DNA of 64,000 nt from the NCBI RefSeq assembly GCF_005116575.1, contig NZ_SWCN01000021.1:32416-96415 (forward strand), in the 5' to 3' direction. The position numbers and the translations under genes are program-made. The notes under the pieces are model-generated. The model had not been told where the DNA came from and did not search any database. It worked only from the letters and a program-made list of their open reading frames with translations. This stretch comes from Desulforhopalus sp. IMCC35007 (lineage in GTDB: Bacteria > Desulfobacterota > Desulfobulbia > Desulfobulbales > Desulfocapsaceae). Below, piece after piece: positions 25,144 through 33,725 of the stretch. Every line of letters begins with the position of its first letter. Positions within the stretch are counted from its first letter, which is position 1.

Positions 25144-26849
25144 AAATTCTGACAGCAGAAACCACGATGCGTCCAACCATCACAACTGATTTTAAGGAAC
25201 TTTTTTATCAGCGGACACTGATCTGCCTCTGGCTTGCGGTGGTGTTTTTCTCTCTGTTTGCGCTTCTGGACTTTTTTTACAGCAGAGAAAATTTTGGCCT
25301 GTTTTTCATGTATCGCTTGGTTTATGTGGTTACAGTCATCGGTTTTATAAATCTCCTCTCTCTACCGTCCTGTAAAAAGTACGCGCCCCACCTGATCTAT
25401 GCCGCAATGGTACTGGGCGGTTTTGCAATTTCTCTTATGACTGTCCGTCTTGGAGGGTTTTATTCTGGCTACTACGTCGGAATATTACTGATGATCGCAG
25501 GAACTCTTTCTGTCCTGCCGCTGCGAGTACCTCAAGTCATATTCATTGGAATGTCCATGTATATGATTTACGTGTTAACGGTACTCTTTGGCACACAGGA
25601 TATGAATGCAGTCCATTTAACCTCAATGCTGAATAATAGCTTCTTTTTCATCGCCCTTATCGGAATCACCGCTGTACAGAGTTATGATGACTTTGAAAAC
25701 CTCATCAAATCTGTTCGGGCCACCAAGAGCCTGCGGGCCATTCGCAGTGAGCTGACCACCTTTACCGGTGGCCTTGAAAACCTGGTGCAGAAAAGATTGC
25801 ACGATCTTGAAGAAACCGATTTGAAATACCGTGATCTCTACAATTCAATAGAAGATCTGATTGTCCTGATCGATGCAAAGGGAGTCATCCACAAAATAAA
25901 CCAGCACAGTGAGGTGCTTTTAGGATACAAACCGGAGCAGGTCGAGGGGAGGAAAATTGCGGATTTTGTCTATGAGGAGAGCGGGGAGGATGGCAAACTG
26001 GCCGAGGTCCTGGAAGGGCTTGTCAGTGATAAAAAAATTGAAGGGGCTCAGCTGCAGATTCAAAACAGTGGCGGCCACATCCTGGATACTGAATTAAGAG
26101 CCAACAGGGTAACCATTGAAGGTAAGAATTATTTTCAGCTGGTTATCCGTGATATTTCCGTGACCAAGGCTATGGAAATGCAGCTGCTCGATTCCGAGCG
26201 GCTGGTGGATACCTCTCGTCAGGCTGCGATTTTTGGACTGGCGCGGCTTGCTGAGTGTCGAGATGACGAGACCGGAGCCCACCTTAAACGAATCCGTTTA
26301 TATACCGGTATTCTTATAAAAGAGCTGGCGAGGCTCCCTGAACTTTCCGAAACCATATCCGATAATTTTACTGAAAGCCTGTTACGTTCTTCAGTCCTCC
26401 ACGATATCGGCAAGGTCGGTATTCCCGATGCAATTCTTCTCAAACCGGGGAGATTGACGAAAAGAGAGTTTGACGAAATGAAACTCCATTGCCGCCTGGG
26501 AAGTGATATTCTGGCAGGGGCTGAACAGGATGGAGAAAATGTTTCTTTTCTCAGACTGGCAAAAGAAATAGCCCTCAATCACCATGAGCGCTGGGACGGC
26601 AAGGGTTATCCGAGTGGTATTGCAGGGGATGAGATTCCATTTGCCGCCCGGGTGGTGTCGCTGGCCGATGTTTATGACGCCCTGACCTCTACGAGAGTCT
26701 ACAAGGCAGCCTATAACCATAAAGAGGCGAAAGAGTTGATCCTCAAAGAGAGAGGGGGGCAATTCGACCCAACTGTGGTTGATGCTTTTCTTCGCTGCGA
26801 ACTCAATTTTAAAGAGAGCAGAATACAGACACTGCTCTACGAAACATAA
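25140..26849 (+). CDS. Membrane PAS-HD-GYP cyclic-di-GMP phosphodiesterase (copy 1)
   Basis: 569 aa. Residues about 22-180 hold five to six hydrophobic segments with a conserved VRLGGFYSGYYVGILL core, a membrane sensor of unknown ligand. A short coiled coil (185-228) leads to a PAS domain (about 229-340) and then an HD-GYP domain (about 358-560). Catalytic motifs are intact: ECRDDETGAH, HDIGKVGIPD (H421, D422), NHHERWDGKGYPSG and SLADVYDALTS. HD-GYP enzymes degrade cyclic-di-GMP, often to GMP. It is translationally coupled to the cNMP/methyltransferase protein (ATG 25140 inside its stop) and lies 15 bases before a paralogue. Confidence 0.93.
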   Translation: MKILTAETTMRPTITTDFKELFYQRTLICLWLAVVFFSLFALLDFFYSRENFGLFFMYRLVYVVTVIGFINLLSLPSCKKYAPHLIYAAMVLGGFAISLMTVRLGGFYSGYYVGILLMIAGTLSVLPLRVPQVIFIGMSMYMIYVLTVLFGTQDMNAVHLTSMLNNSFFFIALIGITAVQSYDDFENLIKSVRATKSLRAIRSELTTFTGGLENLVQKRLHDLEETDLKYRDLYNSIEDLIVLIDAKGVIHKINQHSEVLLGYKPEQVEGRKIADFVYEESGEDGKLAEVLEGLVSDKKIEGAQLQIQNSGGHILDTELRANRVTIEGKNYFQLVIRDISVTKAMEMQLLDSERLVDTSRQAAIFGLARLAECRDDETGAHLKRIRLYTGILIKELARLPELSETISDNFTESLLRSSVLHDIGKVGIPDAILLKPGRLTKREFDEMKLHCRLGSDILAGAEQDGENVSFLRLAKEIALNHHERWDGKGYPSGIAGDEIPFAARVVSLADVYDALTSTRVYKAAYNHKEAKELILKERGGQFDPTVVDAFLRCELNFKESRIQTLLYET

Positions 26850-26864
26850 TAGTGCCTGTTTACC

Positions 26865-28529
26865 ATGGAAGATTATAGAAAAGAACTCCAGCAGCTGCAC
26901 CACAAAAGGATAAATTATATCCTCCTTTGTGGCGCTGTGATGATGCTTCTCTTTTCGTTTCTCGATTATTTTACCGTCCCCGATCTCTACTATAAATTCC
27001 TCGGGTATCGTTTTGGGGTTGTGGTTATCTGTCTGCTTCTTTTCCTGGTGAATTCAGCCGACAAAGAATGCAGATATCCATTGTGGATCGGTTTCAGCGC
27101 TTTTTCCTCTGTGATTGTTGTTATTCTCATCATGATTCATCAGATTGGTGGTGCATTTTCGCCGTACTATGTCGGCCTGATTGTAGCCCTTGCCCTTTAT
27201 GTGACCCTGGCCCCGCTCACTCTCAGTCAGGCCTTGGCTATGGGAGGGCTCCTGGTCTGCAGCTATCTTCTGACCATAGTTTCTTCGCATTCTATCTCAT
27301 CGCCATACATTCTCGATTTTTTTAACAACCTGTTTTTTATGGTCTGTTTTATCCTGATCGTCGCAACCCAGAGCTGGGCAGATACCGAGGTGAGAAAAAG
27401 TGAGTACCTGTTACGAAAAGAAGAAAAATATGCCAACGGCGAGCTGTCACGTCATGCAGAAATGCTTGAAATGGAAGTAAAGAAGAGAACGGTTGAGCAG
27501 GACCTGTTGGAGGAGAGATACAGACAGTTATTCAATCAACTCGCAGATGATGTCGTGGTCGTGACCCCGGCTGGCAGGGTCGTGCAGTCTAACAGGAGAT
27601 TTGAAGAACACTTCTGCCCTGGGAAGTCGGTGACGGAGATGTCTTTTGCCGATATTGTTCTGGAGCATGACTGGCTTTTCTTTGAAAAGGTGCTGGCCCA
27701 GATGGTTGCAACCGGAACCTGGCTGTCTGATAAAAAAATGACACTTGTTCGAAAAAACGGGAGCTTACTTGAGGTGGAGGTGAACGGCAATGTGTTGATG
27801 CGGGATGGAACAGCCAAAGGTATTTTACTGATCATGCGGGATTTAACCGTCCGAAAAAAACTGGAGGCCCAGTTAAAAGAATCTCTTGAAAAGAAAAAGA
27901 AAACTGAAACCTCAGCGATTCTGGTTCTGGCAAAACTTTCTGAATTCAGAGATGTCACCCCCCACAACCATCTTGAGCGGGTCCGCGAGTATTGCAGGCT
28001 TTTGGCCGAAGAATTAAGCCACTCAGCAAACATGCAGGATATAATTACCCCCAGATATATCGAAGATATTTATCACGCCTCCATTCTTCATGATATAGGT
28101 AAGGTCGCAATCCCGGACGAGTATATGGCAGGTGACGCGCCACTGGTTGAATATGAACGGGATATGATCCGCAGACATACTCTTATCGGAGGTGATGTTA
28201 TCCGGGAGATGGAAGAAGAAAGTCAGGGAAGCGGATTTTTATCCATGGCCAAGCATATTGCCTATTTTCATCACGAACGCTGGGATGGTACTGGCTATCC
28301 ATATGGCTTGTCTAGGAGAGAAATACCTCTTGCCGCAAGGATCATGGCCGTCGCGGATGCCTATGAAGAGTTGACGACCGTGCCTGCAAAAGATACGACC
28401 AACCAGTGCGATAAGGCGGTTGAATATATTGTTCAAAACAAAGGCACTCGCTTTGATCCCATGGTCGTTGAGAGTTTTCTTGTCGTGCAGGTCAGGTTTG
28501 AACGCGTCCTCGTCGCTTTTCCACAATAA
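26865..28529 (+). CDS. Membrane PAS-HD-GYP cyclic-di-GMP phosphodiesterase (copy 2)
   Basis: 554 aa with the same layout as the preceding gene: a multi-span N-terminal membrane sensor with IGGAFSPYYVGLIVALAL in place of the GGFYSGYYVG core, a coiled-coil linker, PAS (about 218-330) and HD-GYP. Catalytic motifs are HDIGKVAIPD, FHHERWDGTGYPYG and AVADAYEELTT. The HD-GYP N-terminal segment reads EFRDVTPHNHLER instead of the usual E-x-R-D-x-E-T-G-x-H, so it lacks the ETG residues that contribute to the metal site in many members. Activity may be altered. Copies 1 and 2 look like an old tandem duplication that has diverged. Confidence 0.92.
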   Translation: MEDYRKELQQLHHKRINYILLCGAVMMLLFSFLDYFTVPDLYYKFLGYRFGVVVICLLLFLVNSADKECRYPLWIGFSAFSSVIVVILIMIHQIGGAFSPYYVGLIVALALYVTLAPLTLSQALAMGGLLVCSYLLTIVSSHSISSPYILDFFNNLFFMVCFILIVATQSWADTEVRKSEYLLRKEEKYANGELSRHAEMLEMEVKKRTVEQDLLEERYRQLFNQLADDVVVVTPAGRVVQSNRRFEEHFCPGKSVTEMSFADIVLEHDWLFFEKVLAQMVATGTWLSDKKMTLVRKNGSLLEVEVNGNVLMRDGTAKGILLIMRDLTVRKKLEAQLKESLEKKKKTETSAILVLAKLSEFRDVTPHNHLERVREYCRLLAEELSHSANMQDIITPRYIEDIYHASILHDIGKVAIPDEYMAGDAPLVEYERDMIRRHTLIGGDVIREMEEESQGSGFLSMAKHIAYFHHERWDGTGYPYGLSRREIPLAARIMAVADAYEELTTVPAKDTTNQCDKAVEYIVQNKGTRFDPMVVESFLVVQVRFERVLVAFPQ

Positions 28530-28588
28530 CCATTGGTACTGCCAAGCTATTGTGGCTTATCCCTCAGCTGTCTGAGCTGCTGTAGACT

Positions 28589-28888
28589 TTATTCAACAGG
28601 CGTCTCTTTTTTTCTCCGGTGACCAGGTTTTGCGAGGATCTCCAGATAAAAGGAGTCGAGCTGCTGCTGATCGATTTTATCTATGTATTTATTGGTTTCC
28701 GCCAGATGGATTTTTATCGCTTCTTCTGCGGTAGGACCAAATTTACAGTCAAAATCCCAAAAATCGACACCCGGTGGCAGGGTCTTTCTCCGCTCTCTTT
28801 TCACATACTTTTTGATCTCATGTTTTATGGCCTCAATCAGCCGGGGCCTCTTGATCTTGGGGTGGGTCAAGATAAATGTTTTTCTCAT
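28589..28888 (-). CDS. DUF6172 family protein
   Basis: 99-aa cytoplasmic protein of unknown function, recognised by MRKTFILTHPKIK, KHEIKKYVKRERRKTLPPGV, and DFWDFDCKFG. Very basic N-terminal half, helical C-terminal half ending in a short basic tail. The ATG at 28888 has a GAGGA site upstream. It runs against the neighbouring signalling genes and is convergent with the HD-GYP gene, with 59 bases between them, so it is transcribed alone. Confidence 0.78.
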   Translation of the reverse strand: MRKTFILTHPKIKRPRLIEAIKHEIKKYVKRERRKTLPPGVDFWDFDCKFGPTAEEAIKIHLAETNKYIDKIDQQQLDSFYLEILAKPGHRRKKETPVE

Positions 28889-29419
28889 GCTTTCCTCATG
28901 TAAATAATAGCCTGTCACCAGATGGTGGAAATAGATACACCCAATCTTTGTTGCAGAGTTTTGTGGGCAGGAAGTCAAAGTATGTACACTTGAGGTAACT
29001 TGCAAACTATATGATCACAGACAGACAAACTCCCAAGAAATTATCCTGGCCATATCAATGGACTCTGTCAAAATTTTGATATATGCGGCCATAAAAAAAG
29101 GAGCTGTCGTAGTCATTCTGCTCTGAGGTTCGGTTCTGTAAAGCATCACCTGAAATTGACAAAAAAATCCATAGGGAATAACCTTTAAATTGAATACTAC
29201 AATGTCTGTAATGGATAAAAGCCGAGCAGGGGCTTGTCAAAGGGGTATCTCCCCTTTGCGGCAGAAAACACTCTGGCCCTTACCCGCTTTGGCTGCAGAA
29301 GTTCAGATAGTCGCAGGTTCTTGTTTGTAATGACAGCTTTTCAGGAGTAAACACACTACTGTGGTGAGCAATGCCATTTGTCCGGGTAAAACATTCAATG
29401 ATATCTTAACAGGTGCGGA
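28889..29419. other. 531-base gap: leader region of the large hybrid kinase
   Basis: No convincing protein gene was seen. The stretch holds a possible sigma-70 promoter on the + strand (29156-29184) and a hairpin CAAAGGGG-TATCT-CCCCTTTG (29238-29258) enclosed by GCCG/CGGC (29221-29224 and 29258-29261 share an edge base). It must also contain the promoter of the minus-strand DUF6172 gene, whose position is not clear. Confidence 0.5.
29156..29184 (+). promoter_or_regulatory. Possible sigma-70 promoter for the hybrid kinase
   Basis: A perfect -35 hexamer TTGACA (29156-29161) is followed after 17 bases by TAACCT (29179-29184), a weaker -10. It is correctly oriented for the kinase starting at 29420, giving a leader of about 230 bases. 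Only the -35 box is strong. Confidence 0.35.
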
Positions 29420-32400
29420 TTGAAATCAATTACTTCAGGCTCAATCAACAGAACTTTATTTCTGCTGGTTCTTGTTACAATATTACCAGTTGCAGCCATT
29501 ATTCTCTATTCGGGGTTTGAATATCGAAAACTTTCCCTGGCAGATGCCAGGCAGAATGTTTTTCTCATCACTAAATCAATGGCGGAGTTTCAGCGCGATG
29601 TTACTCGTAACGTTGAACAGACGCTGGGTATTCTCTCTCTCCTCAACGAGATCCAGACCATGGAAGGTACAAAATCCACGGCCATATTCAAAACCATTGT
29701 CCGGCAAAATAAGGATTTTTTTAATATTAGTCTGGTCGATCTGGAGGGTAACATCGTTGCCTCCGCGAAGCCTTTTTCCTCAGAGGACAATTTTGCCCAC
29801 CGAAAACATGTAAAGGATGCAATTCTACAGAAAAAGTTTGCTGTGGGAGAGTTTGTTATCGGCATACTGGGATCCCATGATACAGGCTTTACTTTTGCTG
29901 CTCCTGTTTTTGACGGGCAGCTTCAGCTGATTGGCGTGCTCACTGCACTCGTGAAGCTGGATTATTTTGCTGGTTTTCACGACTTTTCAAATCTGCCAAA
30001 GGACGCCTTCATATCTGTTACAGATTATCAGGGCATTCGTCTGTTTTATTATCCCCCGAAAAAAGACACCAATCCAATTGGGAAAAAGATAAAACAATCC
30101 AGCCTTGAAATAATCCAGCAGAGTCAGGTAAAGGGCGGGCAGGATGCTTTTTTTGAATATGGCTCAGATGGAATTCTCAAACTTTTTGCCTATCAGAAGA
30201 TCAGTCTTCATGAGGGTGCCCCTCCATATATGTATGTCTGGGTTGGAATTCCTGAAAAGTATGTGTCTGGCCCGGCCCGGAATGCACTTTTTAGAAATTT
30301 ATCGCTGCTTTTGGGCAGTATGCTGTTGTCGCTTATGATCTTCTTGTTCGTTGGCAAAAAGATGCTGACGGAGCCCATAAACAGACTAGTCGATATGACC
30401 CAGAAATTTACTGAAGGGGTACTGACACCATGTGTTGAGCCTTCAACTGGTCCCGATGAGTTGAGGATGCTCAATCAATCCTTTTTTGATATGGCCACAG
30501 AGCTTACCGCCAATCAACAGAGCATTCGAGAGAGTGAATATCGTTTCAGGGAAATCTTTACTAACATGACCAATGGCGTGGTCATTTTAGAGCCAGTGGA
30601 CGACGGTGCTGATTTTATTGTCAAAGACATTAACACTGCAGGTGTCAGACAAGCCGGTTTATCCCGAGGGCAGCTTATCGGCAAAACGATTGTTACTGCT
30701 CTGCCGCAGATATTTGACAGCCGGTTTCTCCTGTTGTTGCAAAGGGTATATCAAACGGAGTCTACGGAATTCTATCCTGTCTCAACGTATGAGAATGAGA
30801 AAGTTCAGCTATGGATGGAGTGTTATGTGTTCAGACTGCCCGGTGGAGAGGTCGTTGTGGTTTATGACGATATTACAACGCGTAAACAGTTCGAGGAGGA
30901 GAGGGAGAGAAGTGAAGCAAAATTCCGCGCTGTCATTGATCATGCAAGCGATGCCATTTATATGAGCGATTACCATGGCAATATCATTCTGGCTAACCGG
31001 CGTGCCTGCGAGACCATGGGCTACCGTGAAGAGGAATTTCTGAATCTCAATGTCAAAGACATTGACCCTGATTTTGGTAGCAGAAAAGATAGAGCAAGTA
31101 TCTGGGAGTCTCTTCAGGAAGGTGAAACGGGTATAATAGAGACCTGCCATAGACGCAAAGATGGGACAGTTTTCCCCGTAGAAGTGCATATTGGTCGTCT
31201 GTATATGGGAGGTCAAAATGCCGTCCTTGGCATTGCACGTGATATCTCATCGAGAAAAGAGTTTGAAGCATCGTTGAAAAAAAGCCAGGAGGAGTGGGAA
31301 AACACCTTCAATGCCATGAGTGACATCATCACTATCCAGGATAAGGATATGAATATCCTCAGGGCAAATAAAGCTTTTTATGACTTATTCAGTATAAGGA
31401 AAGAGGCATTACAAACAACGACCTGCCATGAACTCTTTCACAGCGACAAAAAAATATGCGACAACTGCCCCGCTCTCAGAACGATTGCGGAAGGTAAGGT
31501 CCACCGGGAAGAAATCAGGGACGAGAAATCAGGCAGAACCTATAGTGTATCGACCTGCCCTATTCTTGATGAGAACGGTGGGTTCGAGCATATTGTTCAT
31601 ATTGTCAAAGATATTACCGAAAGCAAAAAATTAGAAGAAGAGTTGTTCCAATCCCATAAGATGGAGGCTATCGGTACCCTGGCCGGAGGTATTGCCCACG
31701 ATTTCAATAATATACTTTCTGCCATCATGGGATTTGCCGAATTCATTAAAGAAGATGTTCCTCCCGGCAGTCAGACGGCCGGGGATGCCGAAGAAATACT
31801 CAGCGCAGGGAACCGTGCCAAGGAACCCGTCAAACAGATTCTTACTTTTAGCCGGAGGAGGGGTCGCGAAAAATCTGTTATCCAGCCGCACCTGGTCGTC
31901 AAGGAAGCGGTCAATATGCTTCGTTCAACCATTCCGACAAGTGTAATGCTGGTTGAGGATATTCAGACGGACTGTTGTACAATTCTTGCCAACGCAACGA
32001 GTCTGCACCAGGTTGTTTTAAACCTGTGTGCCAACGCGCGGCATGCCATGACCGACGACAAAGGGGTGTTACAGGTTGAACTGAAAACAGTCGAGCGTGG
32101 GGCGGAAGATCTGCCCCATGAAAAAGACATCCAACCCGGTTCATTTGTGATGCTGCGGGTATCCGACAATGGTTGTGGAATGGGGGATGAAGAGCTGGGC
32201 CGCATTTTTGAGCCATATTACACGACCCGTGAGGTCGGCAAGGGGAGCGGTTTGGGACTCTCTGTAATCCTTGGTATAGTTGAAGAATGTAACGGTTTTA
32301 TCGAGGTGGAAAGTGAACAGGGCCGTGGTTCTGTTTTCACAGCCTATTTCCCCTGCCATACCGAAGTGGATTCCGACCAAGCCGTTGTAACATCTGTTGC

Positions 32401-32803
32401 CGTGAAGAGCCAGGCTGAAATGAAACACCAGATACTTTTAGTCGATGATGAACCGCTGCTTTTGGAAATCAACGCAAGACGTCTGGAATATTTCGGCTGT
32501 CAGGTTACTACTGTTTCTGATAGTCGTCAGGCCTTGGAGCTGTTTGCCAAAGATCCGGGGCTCTTTGATCTGCTCATCACCGACCAGACGATGCCAGGTC
32601 TTACCGGGGAGGATCTGGCCGCAGAAATGCTCAGGCTGAGGCCGACCTTGCCGATTATTGTCTATACAGGTCATAGTGACAGTTTTACCGAAGAAAAGGC
32701 CCTCGCCATGGGTATTAAAAAATATATGCATAAACCATTGGTTGGTGATGAGTTAACCGACGCTGTAAATGAAGTTCTTCAAACGCCGTCTTGCACCACT
32801 TGA
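29420..32803 (+). CDS. Hybrid sensor histidine kinase, Cache-HAMP-PAS3-HisKA-HATPase-REC
   Basis: 1127-aa membrane hybrid kinase. A transmembrane helix (about 11-31) is followed by a periplasmic double-Cache-like sensor (about 35-290), a second helix (about 297-315) and HAMP. Three PAS domains follow (about 372-490, 500-620 and 630-750). The third contains CHELFHSDKKICDNCP, a cysteine cluster seen in some deltaproteobacterial PAS domains. The kinase core has the phosphoacceptor box GGIAHDFNNIL, N box NLCANARHAM, DNGCGMG and GKGSGLGLS. A receiver (about 1003-1120) has LLVDDE and the acceptor Asp in LLITDQTMPG. The start is probably the TTG at 29420, behind CAGGTG. No partner regulator is adjacent. 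Confidence 0.92.
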   Translation: MKSITSGSINRTLFLLVLVTILPVAAIILYSGFEYRKLSLADARQNVFLITKSMAEFQRDVTRNVEQTLGILSLLNEIQTMEGTKSTAIFKTIVRQNKDFFNISLVDLEGNIVASAKPFSSEDNFAHRKHVKDAILQKKFAVGEFVIGILGSHDTGFTFAAPVFDGQLQLIGVLTALVKLDYFAGFHDFSNLPKDAFISVTDYQGIRLFYYPPKKDTNPIGKKIKQSSLEIIQQSQVKGGQDAFFEYGSDGILKLFAYQKISLHEGAPPYMYVWVGIPEKYVSGPARNALFRNLSLLLGSMLLSLMIFLFVGKKMLTEPINRLVDMTQKFTEGVLTPCVEPSTGPDELRMLNQSFFDMATELTANQQSIRESEYRFREIFTNMTNGVVILEPVDDGADFIVKDINTAGVRQAGLSRGQLIGKTIVTALPQIFDSRFLLLLQRVYQTESTEFYPVSTYENEKVQLWMECYVFRLPGGEVVVVYDDITTRKQFEEERERSEAKFRAVIDHASDAIYMSDYHGNIILANRRACETMGYREEEFLNLNVKDIDPDFGSRKDRASIWESLQEGETGIIETCHRRKDGTVFPVEVHIGRLYMGGQNAVLGIARDISSRKEFEASLKKSQEEWENTFNAMSDIITIQDKDMNILRANKAFYDLFSIRKEALQTTTCHELFHSDKKICDNCPALRTIAEGKVHREEIRDEKSGRTYSVSTCPILDENGGFEHIVHIVKDITESKKLEEELFQSHKMEAIGTLAGGIAHDFNNILSAIMGFAEFIKEDVPPGSQTAGDAEEILSAGNRAKEPVKQILTFSRRRGREKSVIQPHLVVKEAVNMLRSTIPTSVMLVEDIQTDCCTILANATSLHQVVLNLCANARHAMTDDKGVLQVELKTVERGAEDLPHEKDIQPGSFVMLRVSDNGCGMGDEELGRIFEPYYTTREVGKGSGLGLSVILGIVEECNGFIEVESEQGRGSVFTAYFPCHTEVDSDQAVVTSVAVKSQAEMKHQILLVDDEPLLLEINARRLEYFGCQVTTVSDSRQALELFAKDPGLFDLLITDQTMPGLTGEDLAAEMLRLRPTLPIIVYTGHSDSFTEEKALAMGIKKYMHKPLVGDELTDAVNEVLQTPSCTT

Positions 32804-32845
32804 GAACCAATTTCTGAAAAAAATATCTGGACAAATGAAACGATT

Positions 32846-33481
32846 ATGAACCGACCTGTACTTCTTTTTGACCTGGATGGAACGATCAGTGATCCGCTTG
32901 TGGGAATCTGGAGATGCATAAATTATGGTTTGACGTCTCTGGGGTATAAAGAACTTGAAAAACAGGCTGTTGGCAGATATATCGGTCCACCTCTTGATGA
33001 AACCTTCAGAGCCGTGACGGGTTGTGAGGATAAAGGGGAGGCTACAGCTTTTGTTGTGAAATTCCGGGAAAGATTTGCTGAGGTTGGTTTTTCTGAGAAT
33101 ACCCTCTATCCCGGGATTCCGGAAGCAATCTCGGCGTTGAAAGACAAAGGCTATAACCTTGGCATCTGCACCTCGAAGAGAGAAGATTTTGCCAGGACAA
33201 TTCTGCAGATGTTTGGGCTGTATGGACAATTTCAATTTATCAGTGGCGGTGATATCGGCATCCACAAGTATCAGCAGATTGAAACGCTCATGGCTAACAA
33301 GACGATTGATGCACATGCCATCATGATAGGTGACAGGGCAACCGATATCATAGCAGGTCATCGAAATGGACTTGAAACAGCTGCTGTTTTGTGGGGCTAT
33401 GGTACACGGACTGAGCTTGAGGCCGAAACGCCCCGGTATTATTTTGAAAAGGTCTCAGATTTACCCGAAATACTCCATTGA
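32846..33481 (+). CDS. HAD-superfamily hydrolase, phosphoglycolate phosphatase-like
   Basis: 211-aa soluble phosphatase. HAD motif I is FDLDGTISD, motif II is in GICTSKRED, motif III is the Lys of IHKYQQIE, and motif IV is MIGDRATDI. A helical cap lies between motifs I and II, as in the Gph/PpaX/YjjG group. The substrate cannot be told from sequence. It sits between the two hybrid kinases, 42 bases after the first, and may simply be co-transcribed. Confidence 0.88.
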   Translation: MNRPVLLFDLDGTISDPLVGIWRCINYGLTSLGYKELEKQAVGRYIGPPLDETFRAVTGCEDKGEATAFVVKFRERFAEVGFSENTLYPGIPEAISALKDKGYNLGICTSKREDFARTILQMFGLYGQFQFISGGDIGIHKYQQIETLMANKTIDAHAIMIGDRATDIIAGHRNGLETAAVLWGYGTRTELEAETPRYYFEKVSDLPEILH

Positions 33482-33590
33482 ACCATTGGTTGGTTTGTAA
33501 CTCTCGGTGCTCCCGTGCGTCGCTGTTGAAAAACCAAATATTGCAAATCTCAAAGTGCTTTCTCCACCTCTGGCTGTGCAATAAATATAT

Positions 33591-33725
33591 ATGTATGTCA
33601 ATACAGTACATGAGGAGCAGGTACCAGATATTGCGGAAACTCTGCAAAGTATGAAAAGAGATGGCAGCTATGATCGAATTGTCTTTGAATCGGAAAAACT
33701 TTATTTCAACGGAGCTGTAGGCTAA
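33591..33725 (+). pseudogene. 44-codon frame resembling the C-terminus of a periplasmic binding protein
   Basis: The frame runs from ATG 33591 to a TAA that overlaps the next ATG by one base. The segment VPDIAETLQSMKRDGSYDRI looks like the end of a family-3 solute-binding protein (helix, then K-x-D-G-S/T-Y-x-x-I). No signal peptide or the rest of such a protein is present upstream, where an in-frame stop lies at 33582. It is therefore probably the leftover 3' end of a binding-protein gene once paired with the sensor kinase behind it. Whether it is still translated as a leader peptide is unknown. Confidence 0.45.
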
